A DNA stretch of 19,538 nucleotides, from NCBI GenBank assembly GCA_900555035.1, contig USJX01000053.1:1-19538 (forward strand). Direction: 5' to 3'. Below the pieces are notes generated by a model, which saw nothing but the letters and a program-made list of their open reading frames with translations, did no database searches and was not told where the DNA came from. Below are positions 6,803 through 14,859 of the stretch, piece after piece; positions within the stretch are counted from its first letter, which is position 1; every line of letters begins with the position of its first letter. The translations under genes were made by a program, and so were the position numbers. Source of the DNA: an uncultured Prevotella sp. Its GTDB lineage: Bacteria; Bacteroidota; Bacteroidia; Bacteroidales; Bacteroidaceae.

Positions 6803-8074
6803 ATGAATTATATATATAGAACGATCATCATGGTAGTCTTGGCTGTGGTTCCTTTCATGGGAGTAAATGCCAAGAAGAAAGTAATGCAGCAGAGCGACCG
6901 CCAATATTGGTGCTCGCTGGCCTACAAGATGGCTCAGCCAGTGCTCGAAAACATGGCTAAGGGCGAGTTACAGAAGAATATGCAGACTGAGTTCAGTCCT
7001 AGCTTCGACAACCGCAACAAGAAGGTGCTCTATATGGAGTGCTTCGGCAGACTGATGGCAGGTGTGGCTCCTTGGCTCACCCTTCCGGATGATGCTACAG
7101 CCGAGGGCAAGCAGCGCAAGCAGCTCCGCGAATGGGCCTTGGCTTCCTACAAGAATGCCGTTGACCCTCAGAATCCAGACTATCTCTGCTGGGGTATCGG
7201 TGGTCAGAATCTGGTAGATGCCGCTTACATCGCCGAGAGTTTCCTCCGTGCATACGATACTCTCTGGAAACCTCTCGATGAGGTAACCAAGAAGCGCTAT
7301 CTGGCAGAGTTTGCCAAGCTCCGCCACATCGACCCTCCTTACACCAACTGGCTTCTCTTCTCTTCAACCATCGAGAGCTTCATGGCAAAGGCGGGTGGCG
7401 ATTTCGATGAATATCGCGTTAACTCAGCTTGCCGCAAGGTAGAAGAGTGGTATGTGGGTGATGGCTGGTATGCCGATGGTCCCGTATTCGCCTTCGATTA
7501 CTACAGCAGCTATGTATTCCATCCTATGTATCTGGAAACACTGCAGGCTATGGTAGATGCCAAGGTGAATTCCCGTCTTGACTATCAGAAGTACTACGAC
7601 CGAGAACTGAAGCGCTGCCAGAAGTACAGCATCATTCTCGAAAGATTCATTTCGCCAGAGGGTACTTTCCCTGCATTCGGAAGAAGTATTCCTTACCGTA
7701 TGGCAACCATGCAGCCGCTTGCCTTGATGGCATGGTATCAGAAGTTGCCTAAGGATTTGAGCAATGGTCAGGTGCGTGCAGCGTTGACCAAGGTGCTCCA
7801 TCGCATGTTCGACCAGGAGAACAACTTCAATGAGAAGGGTTATCTCTCTATCGGTTTCTGCGGAAACAGCCAGAAGAACGTTGCCGACTGGTACACCAAC
7901 AACGGTTCGCTCTATATGACTACCCTTGCCTTCATGCCTCTCGGTTTGCCTGCCGACCATCCATTCTGGACCGATGCAGCACAGCCTTGGACCCAGGTGA
8001 AGGCATGGAACAATCAGCAGTTCCCTAAGGATCACCAGTGGAAGGATGAGATTGTTACCAAGGACAAGTGGTAA
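6803..8074 (+). CDS. Secreted DUF2264 protein, GH154-type (probable beta-glucuronidase)
   Basis: The 423-residue protein has a signal peptide (about 1-23, hydrophobic TIIMVVLAVVPFMGV) followed by one DUF2264 domain, expected to fold as an (alpha/alpha)6 barrel. Visible conserved stretches are YMECFGRLMAGVAPWL (77-92), DGWYADGP (220-227), FDYYSSYVFHPMYLETL (231-247) and FPAFGRSIPYR (289-299). DUF2264 proteins form CAZy family GH154. From memory, a Bacteroides member in an arabinogalactan locus is a beta-glucuronidase; that activity is family knowledge, not read from this sequence, and catalytic residues are not assigned. It heads a likely three-gene operon with GH105 and GH2. Two adjacent genes handling uronates suggest that this glycan carries glucuronic acid. 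Confidence 0.85.
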   Translation: MNYIYRTIIMVVLAVVPFMGVNAKKKVMQQSDRQYWCSLAYKMAQPVLENMAKGELQKNMQTEFSPSFDNRNKKVLYMECFGRLMAGVAPWLTLPDDATAEGKQRKQLREWALASYKNAVDPQNPDYLCWGIGGQNLVDAAYIAESFLRAYDTLWKPLDEVTKKRYLAEFAKLRHIDPPYTNWLLFSSTIESFMAKAGGDFDEYRVNSACRKVEEWYVGDGWYADGPVFAFDYYSSYVFHPMYLETLQAMVDAKVNSRLDYQKYYDRELKRCQKYSIILERFISPEGTFPAFGRSIPYRMATMQPLALMAWYQKLPKDLSNGQVRAALTKVLHRMFDQENNFNEKGYLSIGFCGNSQKNVADWYTNNGSLYMTTLAFMPLGLPADHPFWTDAAQPWTQVKAWNNQQFPKDHQWKDEIVTKDKW

Positions 8075-8080
8075 TTTTTT

Positions 8081-8108
8081 TAGTTAAGAGTTTATAGTTA
8101 AGAGTTTA
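8081..8108 (+). repeat. 14-bp tandem repeat, two perfect copies
   Basis: TAGTTAAGAGTTTA occurs at 8081-8094 and 8095-8108, filling most of the 43-nt gap between the DUF2264 and GH105 genes. It ends 9 nt before the GH105 start codon, so copy-number change would alter the spacing upstream of that gene. No terminator or -7 element is visible in the gap. Confidence 0.8.
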
Positions 8109-8117
8109 TAGATTGTT

Positions 8118-9323
8118 ATGCGCAAGATATTGATGATGCTGGCGGCTGCAGCCCTGGCTTTGCCTCTGAATGCAGCACAGCCAGCCAAGAAGACCGCTAA
8201 GGTCAAGAAAGCAAACAAGAAGGAAGTGAAGGCTTCCAAAAAGTGGGACCACGATCAGGTGGTGGCACTCATCACAAAGGTGAATAACTACTGGCAGGCT
8301 AACAACAAGCCTGAGGTTCGTGCCTTCTGGGATAATGCCGCTTATCATACCGGCAATATGGAGGTATATAAGATGCTGAAGGACCAGAAGATGCTCGATT
8401 ACTCCATTCGTTGGGCAGAACACAACGACTGGAGTGGTGCCACAGAGGCTAACCCAGCCAAGTGGAAGTACAAGCCATACGGCGAGGGCAAGCAGCACGT
8501 GCTCTTCGGCGACTGGCAGATCTGCTTCCAGACTTACATCGACCTCTATAACATCGAGGCAGCCAAGGGCAATGCCGCTGCATCAGAATACATGGTGAAG
8601 CGTGCCAAGGAAGTGATGCACTATGAGGCTTATTCTCAGCCAACAGACTACTGGTGGTGGAGCGATGCCCTCTACATGGTGATGCCAGTGATGACCAAGA
8701 TGTATAAGCTGACCGGTGATACCAAGTATCTCGACAAGCTTTACGACAACCTCCTCACTACCGATGAGATTATGCTCGACAAGGAGACTAATCTCTACTT
8801 CCGTGATGGCAAGTACGTTTATCCAAAGCACAAGAGTGCCAACGGAAAGAAAGATTTCTGGGCACGTGGTGATGGCTGGGTTCTCGCAGGCTTGGCTAAG
8901 GTGCTGCAGGATATGCCAAAGGACTACAAGCACTATCAGTTCTTTGTAGATAAGTTCCAGAAGTTGGCTAAGGCTGTGGCTGAGATTCAGCAGCCAGAGG
9001 GCTACTGGACCCGCTCTATGATGGATCCTGAGCATGCTCCAGGACCAGAGACCAGCGGTACGGCCTTCTTTACCTACGGTATGCTTTGGGGCGTAAACAA
9101 TGGTTATCTCAACCAGAAAGAATATAAAAAGGTGATAGACCGTGCCTGGACTTACCTCACTGAGACTGCCGTACAGGCAGACGGCAAGGTGGGCTATGTG
9201 CAGCCTATCGGCGAGAGAGCCATTCCAGGACAGACCGTGGATGCCAACTCTCAGGCCAACTTCGGTGTGGGAGCCATGCTTCTCACCGCTTGTGAATATG
9301 ATAAATATCTAAACTCAAAATAA
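8118..9323 (+). CDS. Secreted GH105 unsaturated uronyl hydrolase
   Basis: The 401-residue protein has a signal peptide (about 1-20) and then an unusual lysine/alanine-rich stretch (about 23-42), followed by an (alpha/alpha)6-barrel GH105 domain. Family marks are LFGDWQICF (129-137) with Asp132, WWWSDALYMVMP (179-190) with Asp183, and WARGDGWVLAGL (248-259). Asp132 and Asp183 correspond in pattern and spacing to the two catalytic-site aspartates of the YteR/RhiN type. These enzymes hydrate and release the 4,5-unsaturated uronic acid left at the non-reducing end by polysaccharide lyases, acting on rhamnogalacturonan or on lyase-treated arabinogalactan. No lyase gene is present in the window, so it must come from elsewhere if that route is used. 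The next gene begins 6 nt after the stop, which strongly implies translation from one mRNA. Confidence 0.92.
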   Translation: MRKILMMLAAAALALPLNAAQPAKKTAKVKKANKKEVKASKKWDHDQVVALITKVNNYWQANNKPEVRAFWDNAAYHTGNMEVYKMLKDQKMLDYSIRWAEHNDWSGATEANPAKWKYKPYGEGKQHVLFGDWQICFQTYIDLYNIEAAKGNAAASEYMVKRAKEVMHYEAYSQPTDYWWWSDALYMVMPVMTKMYKLTGDTKYLDKLYDNLLTTDEIMLDKETNLYFRDGKYVYPKHKSANGKKDFWARGDGWVLAGLAKVLQDMPKDYKHYQFFVDKFQKLAKAVAEIQQPEGYWTRSMMDPEHAPGPETSGTAFFTYGMLWGVNNGYLNQKEYKKVIDRAWTYLTETAVQADGKVGYVQPIGERAIPGQTVDANSQANFGVGAMLLTACEYDKYLNSK

Positions 9324-9329
9324 CAAGAC

Positions 9330-12300
9330 ATGAATAAAAGACTGTTCGTTACATTAAGTATGGCAGGCTTGGCAATGGTGGCTTTTGGTGCTAAGAAACC
9401 GAAGGCCGCCATTAAGCCGTTAAATAAAACGGTAGCCATCCAGCAGCCTACTTTCACAGAATGGCACGACCTTCAAGTGAATGAAATCAATCGTTTGCCT
9501 TTGCACACCTTGCATTTCGCCTACGATCCTAATGATTTTCCTGGAACGGGTGCTGAGTATCTTGACAAGAAGCAGAGTATGAACTACATGTCGCTCGACG
9601 GCACATGGAAGTTCAACTGGGTAGCCAACGCTGATCAGCGTCCTACCGACTTCTACAAGACTGACCTTGACGATTCAAAGTGGAAGAATATCCAGATGCC
9701 AGGCAACTGGGAGATGTTGGGTTATGGTCAGCCAGAGTATGTAAACGTGGGTTTCGGATGGCGTGGTCACTTCGACCAGCAGCCACCTGCAGTGCCTACC
9801 AAGGACAATCACGTGGGTTCTTACCGTCGTGAAATCAATATCCCGTCTAATTGGGATGGAAAGCGAGTTATCGCTCACTTTGGTAGCGTAACCTCTAACA
9901 TCTATCTTTATGTAAACGGGAAGTTTGCCGGTTACGCAGAGGATAGCAAGGTAGCCGCTGAATTTGATATCACTCCTTATCTGAAGAAGGGTAAGAACCT
10001 CATCGCCTTCCAGACATTCCGCTGGTGCGATGGTTCCTGGTGTGAGGACCAGGACTTCTGGCGCTTGAGCGGTCCGGCTCGTGAGAACTATCTCTATGCC
10101 CGCTCTAAGGATCATCGTCTGCTCGATGTCCGTGTAGAGACAGAACTGAAGAACAACTATAAGGATGGTGCGCTCAACATTACAGCAAAGTTGCAGGGCA
10201 ACACCTTGGCTTACTTCGGCCTTTACGATCCAGATGGCAAGGAGGTTATCGTAACAGGTACAGATAACGTGAAAAATGGTGTGGCTAAGTATCAGCTCCG
10301 TGTGAAGAACGTTCGCAAGTGGAGTGCTGAGACTCCTAACCTCTATACCCTGGTAGTATCTCCTATCCAGAATGGCGGCCAGTATGCACCTTATGAGATT
10401 ATCCAGGTAAAGGTGGGCTTCCGTAAGGTGGAAATCAAGAACAAGCAGCTTTTGGTAAACGGACAGCCTGTTCTCCTGAAGGGTGCCAACCGTCATGAGA
10501 TTGACCCGGATGCTGGTTACAACGTAAGCGAGCAGCGCATGATTCAGGACATCATGATGATGAAGCGCCTGAACATCAATGCCGTTCGTACCTGCCACTA
10601 TCCAGACGATCCACGCTGGTACGACCTCTGCGACAAGTATGGCCTCTATGTGGTTGCCGAGGCTAACCAGGAGAGTCATGGTTTCCAGTATGGCGATGAT
10701 GCTGCAGCCAAGAAGCCTGAGTTTGCCAAGCAGATTCTGCAGCGCAACCAGCACAATGTGTCTATGTTCTTCAACCATCCATCTATCATTACATGGAGTT
10801 TGGGTAACGAGACCGTGATGGGCGACAACTTCATTCAGGCATACAAGTGGGTAAAGAGCCAGGACAAGACCCGTCCTGTTCAGTATGAGCAGGCTCGCCG
10901 TGGCGAGGGTACCGATATCTTCTGCCCAATGTATTATCCTGTAAGTGCCTGCGAGAAGTATGCCAAGGATCCTAACAGTCCGATGCCTCTCATCCAGTGT
11001 GAGTACAACCATACCATGGGTAACTCGGGTGGTAACCTGAGCGATTATTGGGATCTGGTACGCAAGTATCCTATCTTCCAGGGTGGTTTCGACTGGGATT
11101 TCGTTGACCAGGCATTGCACCGCAAGATTGTGAAGCCAATGAGCATCTTGCCTTACAGACTGAACAACGAGGAACTCCGCAAGATTGAATATACATACGG
11201 TGGTGATTACAATAAGTATGATCCTAGCGATAATAACTTCAACTGTAATGGTATCATCGGTCCAGACCGTCAGCTTAACCCTCATGCTTACGAGGTAGCT
11301 TATCAGTATCAGAATATCTGGGCAAAGATGGTAAGTGCTGAAACAGGACAGGTGAATGTATATAATGAGAACTTCTTCCGTGATTTGAGCAATTATGCCT
11401 TGGCTTGGAGCCTGGAAGAGGATGGCGTAGAGACTCAGAATGGTACTATCGCCGACCTCGATGTTCCTGCACAGCAGACCAGAACTTACACTATCCCTTA
11501 CGATAGAAGTAAGATTACCGGCAAGGAGGTATTCCTCAACATTGACTTCCGTCTGAAGAATTCAGAGCCATTGATGACTGCTGGCCAGATTGTTGCTTAT
11601 GCACAGTTACCTGTGGTTACCAAGCAGGCTTGCAAGGGTGACTGCAGCAAGATGCTGGCTGAGGGTCATGGCAAGAAGAAGATGAAGCTTGCAGCCAAGA
11701 AAGACAACGTGGTAGCTGTTACCACTCCAAACCTCACCTTCAAGCTCGACCGTACCACCGGTCTTATCTCTGAGTATGCTTATAATGGCAAGTCAATGCT
11801 CGGCGAGGGCGGTACCCTGAAGCCAAACTTCTGGCGTGCTCCTACCGATAACGATATGGGTGCCAACTTGCAGAAGAAGTTCAAGGTTTGGAAGAACCCA
11901 CAGATGAACCTGAAGAATATTGACGTGAAGAAGGATAAGAAGGCTAACACCGTAACCATCGTCACATCATTCGATATGCCTGAGGTTCAGGGACAGATGG
12001 ACATCACATACCTCGTATTTGCCAATACAGGTGCAGTGAAGGTAACAGAAGACTTCAAGGCAACAGAAGGTGCCAAGGTGAGCGATATGTTCCGCTTCGG
12101 TATGCTGCTGCAGATGCCATACAGCATGGAGAAGAGTACCTACTATGGTCGTGGTCCTATCGAGAACTACTCCGACCGCAAGGATTGTATGCGTATTGCC
12201 ATCTACAATGATGAAGCCGACAACCAGTACTTCCCATACATCCGTCCACAGGAGAGTGGAACCAAGAGCGACATCCGCTGGTGGAAGCAGACCGATGCCA

Positions 12301-12566
12301 CAGGTTTGGGCTTGCAGGTAAAGAGCTGTGCACCATTCTATGCGAGTGCCCTCCATTTCGACACCGAGGAACTTGATGATGGCGATGAGAAGGAACAGCG
12401 CCACAGCTTCGACTTGAAGAAGTCTAAGTTCACCAACCTTTTCCTTGATGCAGCTCACATGGGTGTAGGTGGAGAAAACTCATGGGGTGCTTGGCCATTG
12501 GAGAAGTATCGCGTTCATTATGGCAACAAGACCTTCAACTTTGTGCTTATTCCTCAGACAAAATAG
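9330..12566 (+). CDS. Secreted GH2 beta-galactosidase, LacZ-type
   Basis: The 1078-residue protein has a signal peptide (about 1-20), a jelly-roll sugar-binding domain, Ig-like domains, a TIM barrel and the C-terminal beta-galactosidase small-chain domain (about 785-1075), the same order as E. coli LacZ (1024 aa). Clear LacZ signatures are the WCEDQDFWRLSGPAR stretch, HYPDDPRWYDLCDKYGLYVV, acid/base Glu494 in TWSLGNE, and nucleophile Glu558 in CEYNHTMGNSGG. It should hydrolyse terminal beta-linked galactose. Unlike LacZ it is exported. It begins 6 nt after the GH105 stop and ends the operon; a terminator follows. In this context galactose from beta-1,6-linked arabinogalactan side chains or pectic galactan is the likely substrate, an inference from neighbours. 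Confidence 0.93.
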   Translation: MNKRLFVTLSMAGLAMVAFGAKKPKAAIKPLNKTVAIQQPTFTEWHDLQVNEINRLPLHTLHFAYDPNDFPGTGAEYLDKKQSMNYMSLDGTWKFNWVANADQRPTDFYKTDLDDSKWKNIQMPGNWEMLGYGQPEYVNVGFGWRGHFDQQPPAVPTKDNHVGSYRREINIPSNWDGKRVIAHFGSVTSNIYLYVNGKFAGYAEDSKVAAEFDITPYLKKGKNLIAFQTFRWCDGSWCEDQDFWRLSGPARENYLYARSKDHRLLDVRVETELKNNYKDGALNITAKLQGNTLAYFGLYDPDGKEVIVTGTDNVKNGVAKYQLRVKNVRKWSAETPNLYTLVVSPIQNGGQYAPYEIIQVKVGFRKVEIKNKQLLVNGQPVLLKGANRHEIDPDAGYNVSEQRMIQDIMMMKRLNINAVRTCHYPDDPRWYDLCDKYGLYVVAEANQESHGFQYGDDAAAKKPEFAKQILQRNQHNVSMFFNHPSIITWSLGNETVMGDNFIQAYKWVKSQDKTRPVQYEQARRGEGTDIFCPMYYPVSACEKYAKDPNSPMPLIQCEYNHTMGNSGGNLSDYWDLVRKYPIFQGGFDWDFVDQALHRKIVKPMSILPYRLNNEELRKIEYTYGGDYNKYDPSDNNFNCNGIIGPDRQLNPHAYEVAYQYQNIWAKMVSAETGQVNVYNENFFRDLSNYALAWSLEEDGVETQNGTIADLDVPAQQTRTYTIPYDRSKITGKEVFLNIDFRLKNSEPLMTAGQIVAYAQLPVVTKQACKGDCSKMLAEGHGKKKMKLAAKKDNVVAVTTPNLTFKLDRTTGLISEYAYNGKSMLGEGGTLKPNFWRAPTDNDMGANLQKKFKVWKNPQMNLKNIDVKKDKKANTVTIVTSFDMPEVQGQMDITYLVFANTGAVKVTEDFKATEGAKVSDMFRFGMLLQMPYSMEKSTYYGRGPIENYSDRKDCMRIAIYNDEADNQYFPYIRPQESGTKSDIRWWKQTDATGLGLQVKSCAPFYASALHFDTEELDDGDEKEQRHSFDLKKSKFTNLFLDAAHMGVGGENSWGAWPLEKYRVHYGNKTFNFVLIPQTK

Positions 12567-12581
12567 TAGAAAAACAGGGAT

Positions 12582-12597
12582 TTGGACAAAAGTCCAA
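12582..12597 (+). other. Small 3'-UTR hairpin after GH2
   Basis: TTGGAC (12582-12587) pairs perfectly with GTCCAA (12592-12597) around an AAAA loop, 15 nt after the GH2 stop and just before the main terminator stem. It has no T-run of its own. Confidence 0.4.
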
Positions 12598-12609
12598 GAT
12601 ATTTAAACG

Positions 12610-12640
12610 AAAAATCCACCCCATTTGGGGCGGATTTTTT
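12610..12640 (+). terminator. Intrinsic terminator of the DUF2264-GH105-GH2 operon
   Basis: The arms AAAAATCCACCCC (12610-12622) and GGGGCGGATTTTT (12627-12639) pair over 13 positions with one internal mismatch, around the 4-nt loop ATTT, and a T-run ends the right arm. The A-run on the other side makes it potentially bidirectional. The next promoter starts only 2 nt later. Confidence 0.85.
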
Positions 12641-12641
12641 G

Positions 12642-12650
12642 TATCTTTGC
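12642..12650 (+). promoter_or_regulatory. -7 element of the GH51 promoter
   Basis: TATCTTTGC matches TAnnTTTGC. Any -33 contact would fall inside the upstream terminator stem; the only TTTG there (12624-12627) is about 14 nt away, closer than normal. The leader to the ATG at 12729 is about 70 nt. Confidence 0.6.
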
Positions 12651-12728
12651 AAACATAATTTAAGGTGTACAACCGTATTATCAATTAGGAAATAGTTTCA
12701 ACCTAAAAAACATCAATAACGAACAAAT

Positions 12729-14669
12729 ATGAGAAAAGCTAAGATTTTTGCAGCCGTGCTGATGGCGATGTCTTCTCTCGGAGCCTTCGCTCAGCATCAG
12801 TTTACAGTTCAGGCCAACAAGCCTGGAGTAGAAATTCAGCCAACCATGTATGGTATCTTCTTCGAGGATATCAACTTCGGAGCCGATGGCGGTCTTTATG
12901 CCGAGATGGTAGAGAACCGTTCCTTCGAGTTCCCACAGCGCCTGATGGGATGGAATACATTTGGTAATGTAACCCTCAGCGATGTGCGACCAGCCTTTGA
13001 GCACAATCCTCACTATGTAACTTTGGAGAGCGCAGGTGCTCGCGAAAAGCAGACCGGTCTTGAGAACCGCGGTTTCTTCGGCATGGGTTTGAAGAAGGAT
13101 ATGAAGTACGATTTTTCTGTATATGGTCGTCTTCATCTCATCGATGGCAAGCAGGCTAAGATTCGCGTAGAGTTGGTTAACTCTAAGAATGATGTCATTG
13201 CCAAGAAGAGCATCACCATTACCAATAATAAATGGCAGAAGCATACCGCTTCGCTGACTTCTCCTCAGACAGATGCCAAGGGTTTGATGCGTGTTTATCT
13301 GGAAAAAGGTTCAGAGAGCGTAGATCTCGACCACATCTCTCTCTTCCCATCAGACAACTGGAATGGTCTTCGTGCCGACCTCGTACAGGATTTGGCCGAC
13401 TTGAAGCCAGGTATCTTCCGCTTCCCTGGCGGATGTATCGTAGAGGGTACCGACCTCGACACCCGTTATGAGTGGAAGAACAGCGTGGGTGCTCCAGAAA
13501 ACCGTCCTTTGAACGAGAACCGCTGGAGAGATACCTTCCCACATCGCCTCTTCCCTAACTACTATCAGACATTGGGCTTGGGCTTCTACGAGTACTTCCT
13601 CCTTTCTGAGAAGATTGGTGCAGAGCCATTGCCAATTCTTTCAGTAGGTCTGGCTTGCCAGTATCAGAACAGAGATGATGACAAGAATGCCCACGTAGCC
13701 ATGGATGATTTGCAGAGCTATATCGACGATGCACTCGACCTCATCGAGTTTGCCAATGGTCCTGTTACCTCTAAGTGGGGTAAGCTCCGTGCCGACATGG
13801 GTCATCCAGCACCATTCAACCTGAAGCAGATAGGTATCGGTAACGAGCAGTGGGGGCCTATGTATCCAGAGCGCTTGCAGAAGTTCATGGAGCAGATTCG
13901 TGCCAAGTATCCAAAGATTAAGATTTGCGGTTCATCAGGCCCTTCTGCCGATGGCAAGGATTTCGACTACGGTTGGGAGCAGATGCGCAAGTTGGGTGTA
14001 GATATGGTAGATGAGCATTACTACAAGAGCCCAGAGTGGTTCCGCAGCAATGCCAGCCGTTACGACAAGTACGACCGCAAGGGTCCTAAGGTATTCGCAG
14101 GTGAGTATGCTGCCCATGCCAAGAACGATCCTAACTCATGGGAGGCTGCGCTTTCTGAGGCTGCCTTCATGACGGGTCTTGAGCGCAATGCCGATGTGGT
14201 TTATCAGGCTACTTATGCACCTCTCTTCGCCCACGTAGAGGGATGGCAGTGGCGTCCAGACCTCATCTGGTTCGATAACTTGACCTCAGTACGTTCTGCC
14301 AACTACTATGTTCAGCAGCTCTACGGCAAGAACAAGGGTACCAACGTGTTGAAGCTTACCGAGAACGGCAAGGCTGTGGCTGGCGAGAATGGTCTCTATG
14401 CCAGTGCTTGTTTCGACAAGGCAACCAAGAGCTACATCGTGAAGATTGCCAACACCTCTAACGAGGCAAAGGAAATCAACGTGACCTTCAACGGTGTCAA
14501 GAAGTTGAACCCAGGTAAGGTAACCGTTTTGCATGCCGACAATATCCTGGCAGAGAACAAGATTGACAACAAGAACGTAGTGGTTCCTGTGGTATCAGAT
14601 GCTCAGGCAAACGGTAATGTATTGAATGTAAAGATGAAGCCAAACAGCTTCGTAGTATATCGATTCTAA
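12729..14669 (+). CDS. Secreted GH51 alpha-L-arabinofuranosidase
   Basis: The 646-residue protein has a signal peptide (about 1-21, cleavage after GAFA), then the start of the barrel domain (PTMYGIFFEDINFGADGGLYAEM), an inserted carbohydrate-binding-like beta domain (about 80-210), the TIM barrel and a C-terminal beta domain. Catalytic residues are visible: acid/base Glu373 in IGNEQWG and nucleophile Glu459 in FAGEYA. FRFPGGC and the WRDTFPHR region are also typical. The enzyme retains configuration and releases terminal alpha-L-arabinofuranose from arabinan, arabinogalactan or arabinoxylan. The family is often intracellular in Firmicutes but secreted forms are usual in Bacteroidetes. It has its own promoter and terminator, so it can be expressed separately from the upstream operon while probably sharing HTCS control. 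Confidence 0.94.
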   Translation: MRKAKIFAAVLMAMSSLGAFAQHQFTVQANKPGVEIQPTMYGIFFEDINFGADGGLYAEMVENRSFEFPQRLMGWNTFGNVTLSDVRPAFEHNPHYVTLESAGAREKQTGLENRGFFGMGLKKDMKYDFSVYGRLHLIDGKQAKIRVELVNSKNDVIAKKSITITNNKWQKHTASLTSPQTDAKGLMRVYLEKGSESVDLDHISLFPSDNWNGLRADLVQDLADLKPGIFRFPGGCIVEGTDLDTRYEWKNSVGAPENRPLNENRWRDTFPHRLFPNYYQTLGLGFYEYFLLSEKIGAEPLPILSVGLACQYQNRDDDKNAHVAMDDLQSYIDDALDLIEFANGPVTSKWGKLRADMGHPAPFNLKQIGIGNEQWGPMYPERLQKFMEQIRAKYPKIKICGSSGPSADGKDFDYGWEQMRKLGVDMVDEHYYKSPEWFRSNASRYDKYDRKGPKVFAGEYAAHAKNDPNSWEAALSEAAFMTGLERNADVVYQATYAPLFAHVEGWQWRPDLIWFDNLTSVRSANYYVQQLYGKNKGTNVLKLTENGKAVAGENGLYASACFDKATKSYIVKIANTSNEAKEINVTFNGVKKLNPGKVTVLHADNILAENKIDNKNVVVPVVSDAQANGNVLNVKMKPNSFVVYRF

Positions 14670-14676
14670 AAGAGAT

Positions 14677-14716
14677 AGAGGGTGTGTCATAAATTCACGG
14701 CACATCCTCTTTTTTA
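14677..14716 (+). terminator. Intrinsic terminator after GH51
   Basis: The arms 14677-14688 (AGAGGGTGTGTC) and 14699-14710 (GGCACATCCTCT) form a 12-bp stem with two wobble pairs and a 10-nt loop. A run of T follows directly from 14711. It begins 8 nt after the GH51 stop codon. Confidence 0.85.
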
Positions 14717-14778
14717 TATGTAAAACCTTTGTTTTTTGCCATTTTTTTCTACTATTTTAGGAAAATCATATAGAAATG

Positions 14779-14810
14779 TTTGCCCTTTCTACTTTTTTTA
14801 TTAAATTTGC
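14779..14810 (+). promoter_or_regulatory. Strong consensus promoter for the MORN-like gene
   Basis: TTTG (14779-14782), a 19-nt spacer, then TAAATTTGC (14802-14810) form a full match to the Bacteroidetes -33/-7 consensus, the best one in the window. The leader to the ATG at 14860 is about 40 nt. A constitutive, activator-independent promoter is likely. Confidence 0.8.
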
Positions 14811-14859
14811 ACTCGTAAAGAGTTAAGTATAAAATAATTGAATTAAAATAGAAAGTGAT

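Noticed and set aside
9675..11285. 536-codon minus-strand ORF
   Set aside because: It lies wholly antisense to the GH2 gene with intact LacZ motifs; the length reflects codon bias of the sense strand. No promoter or recognisable domain.
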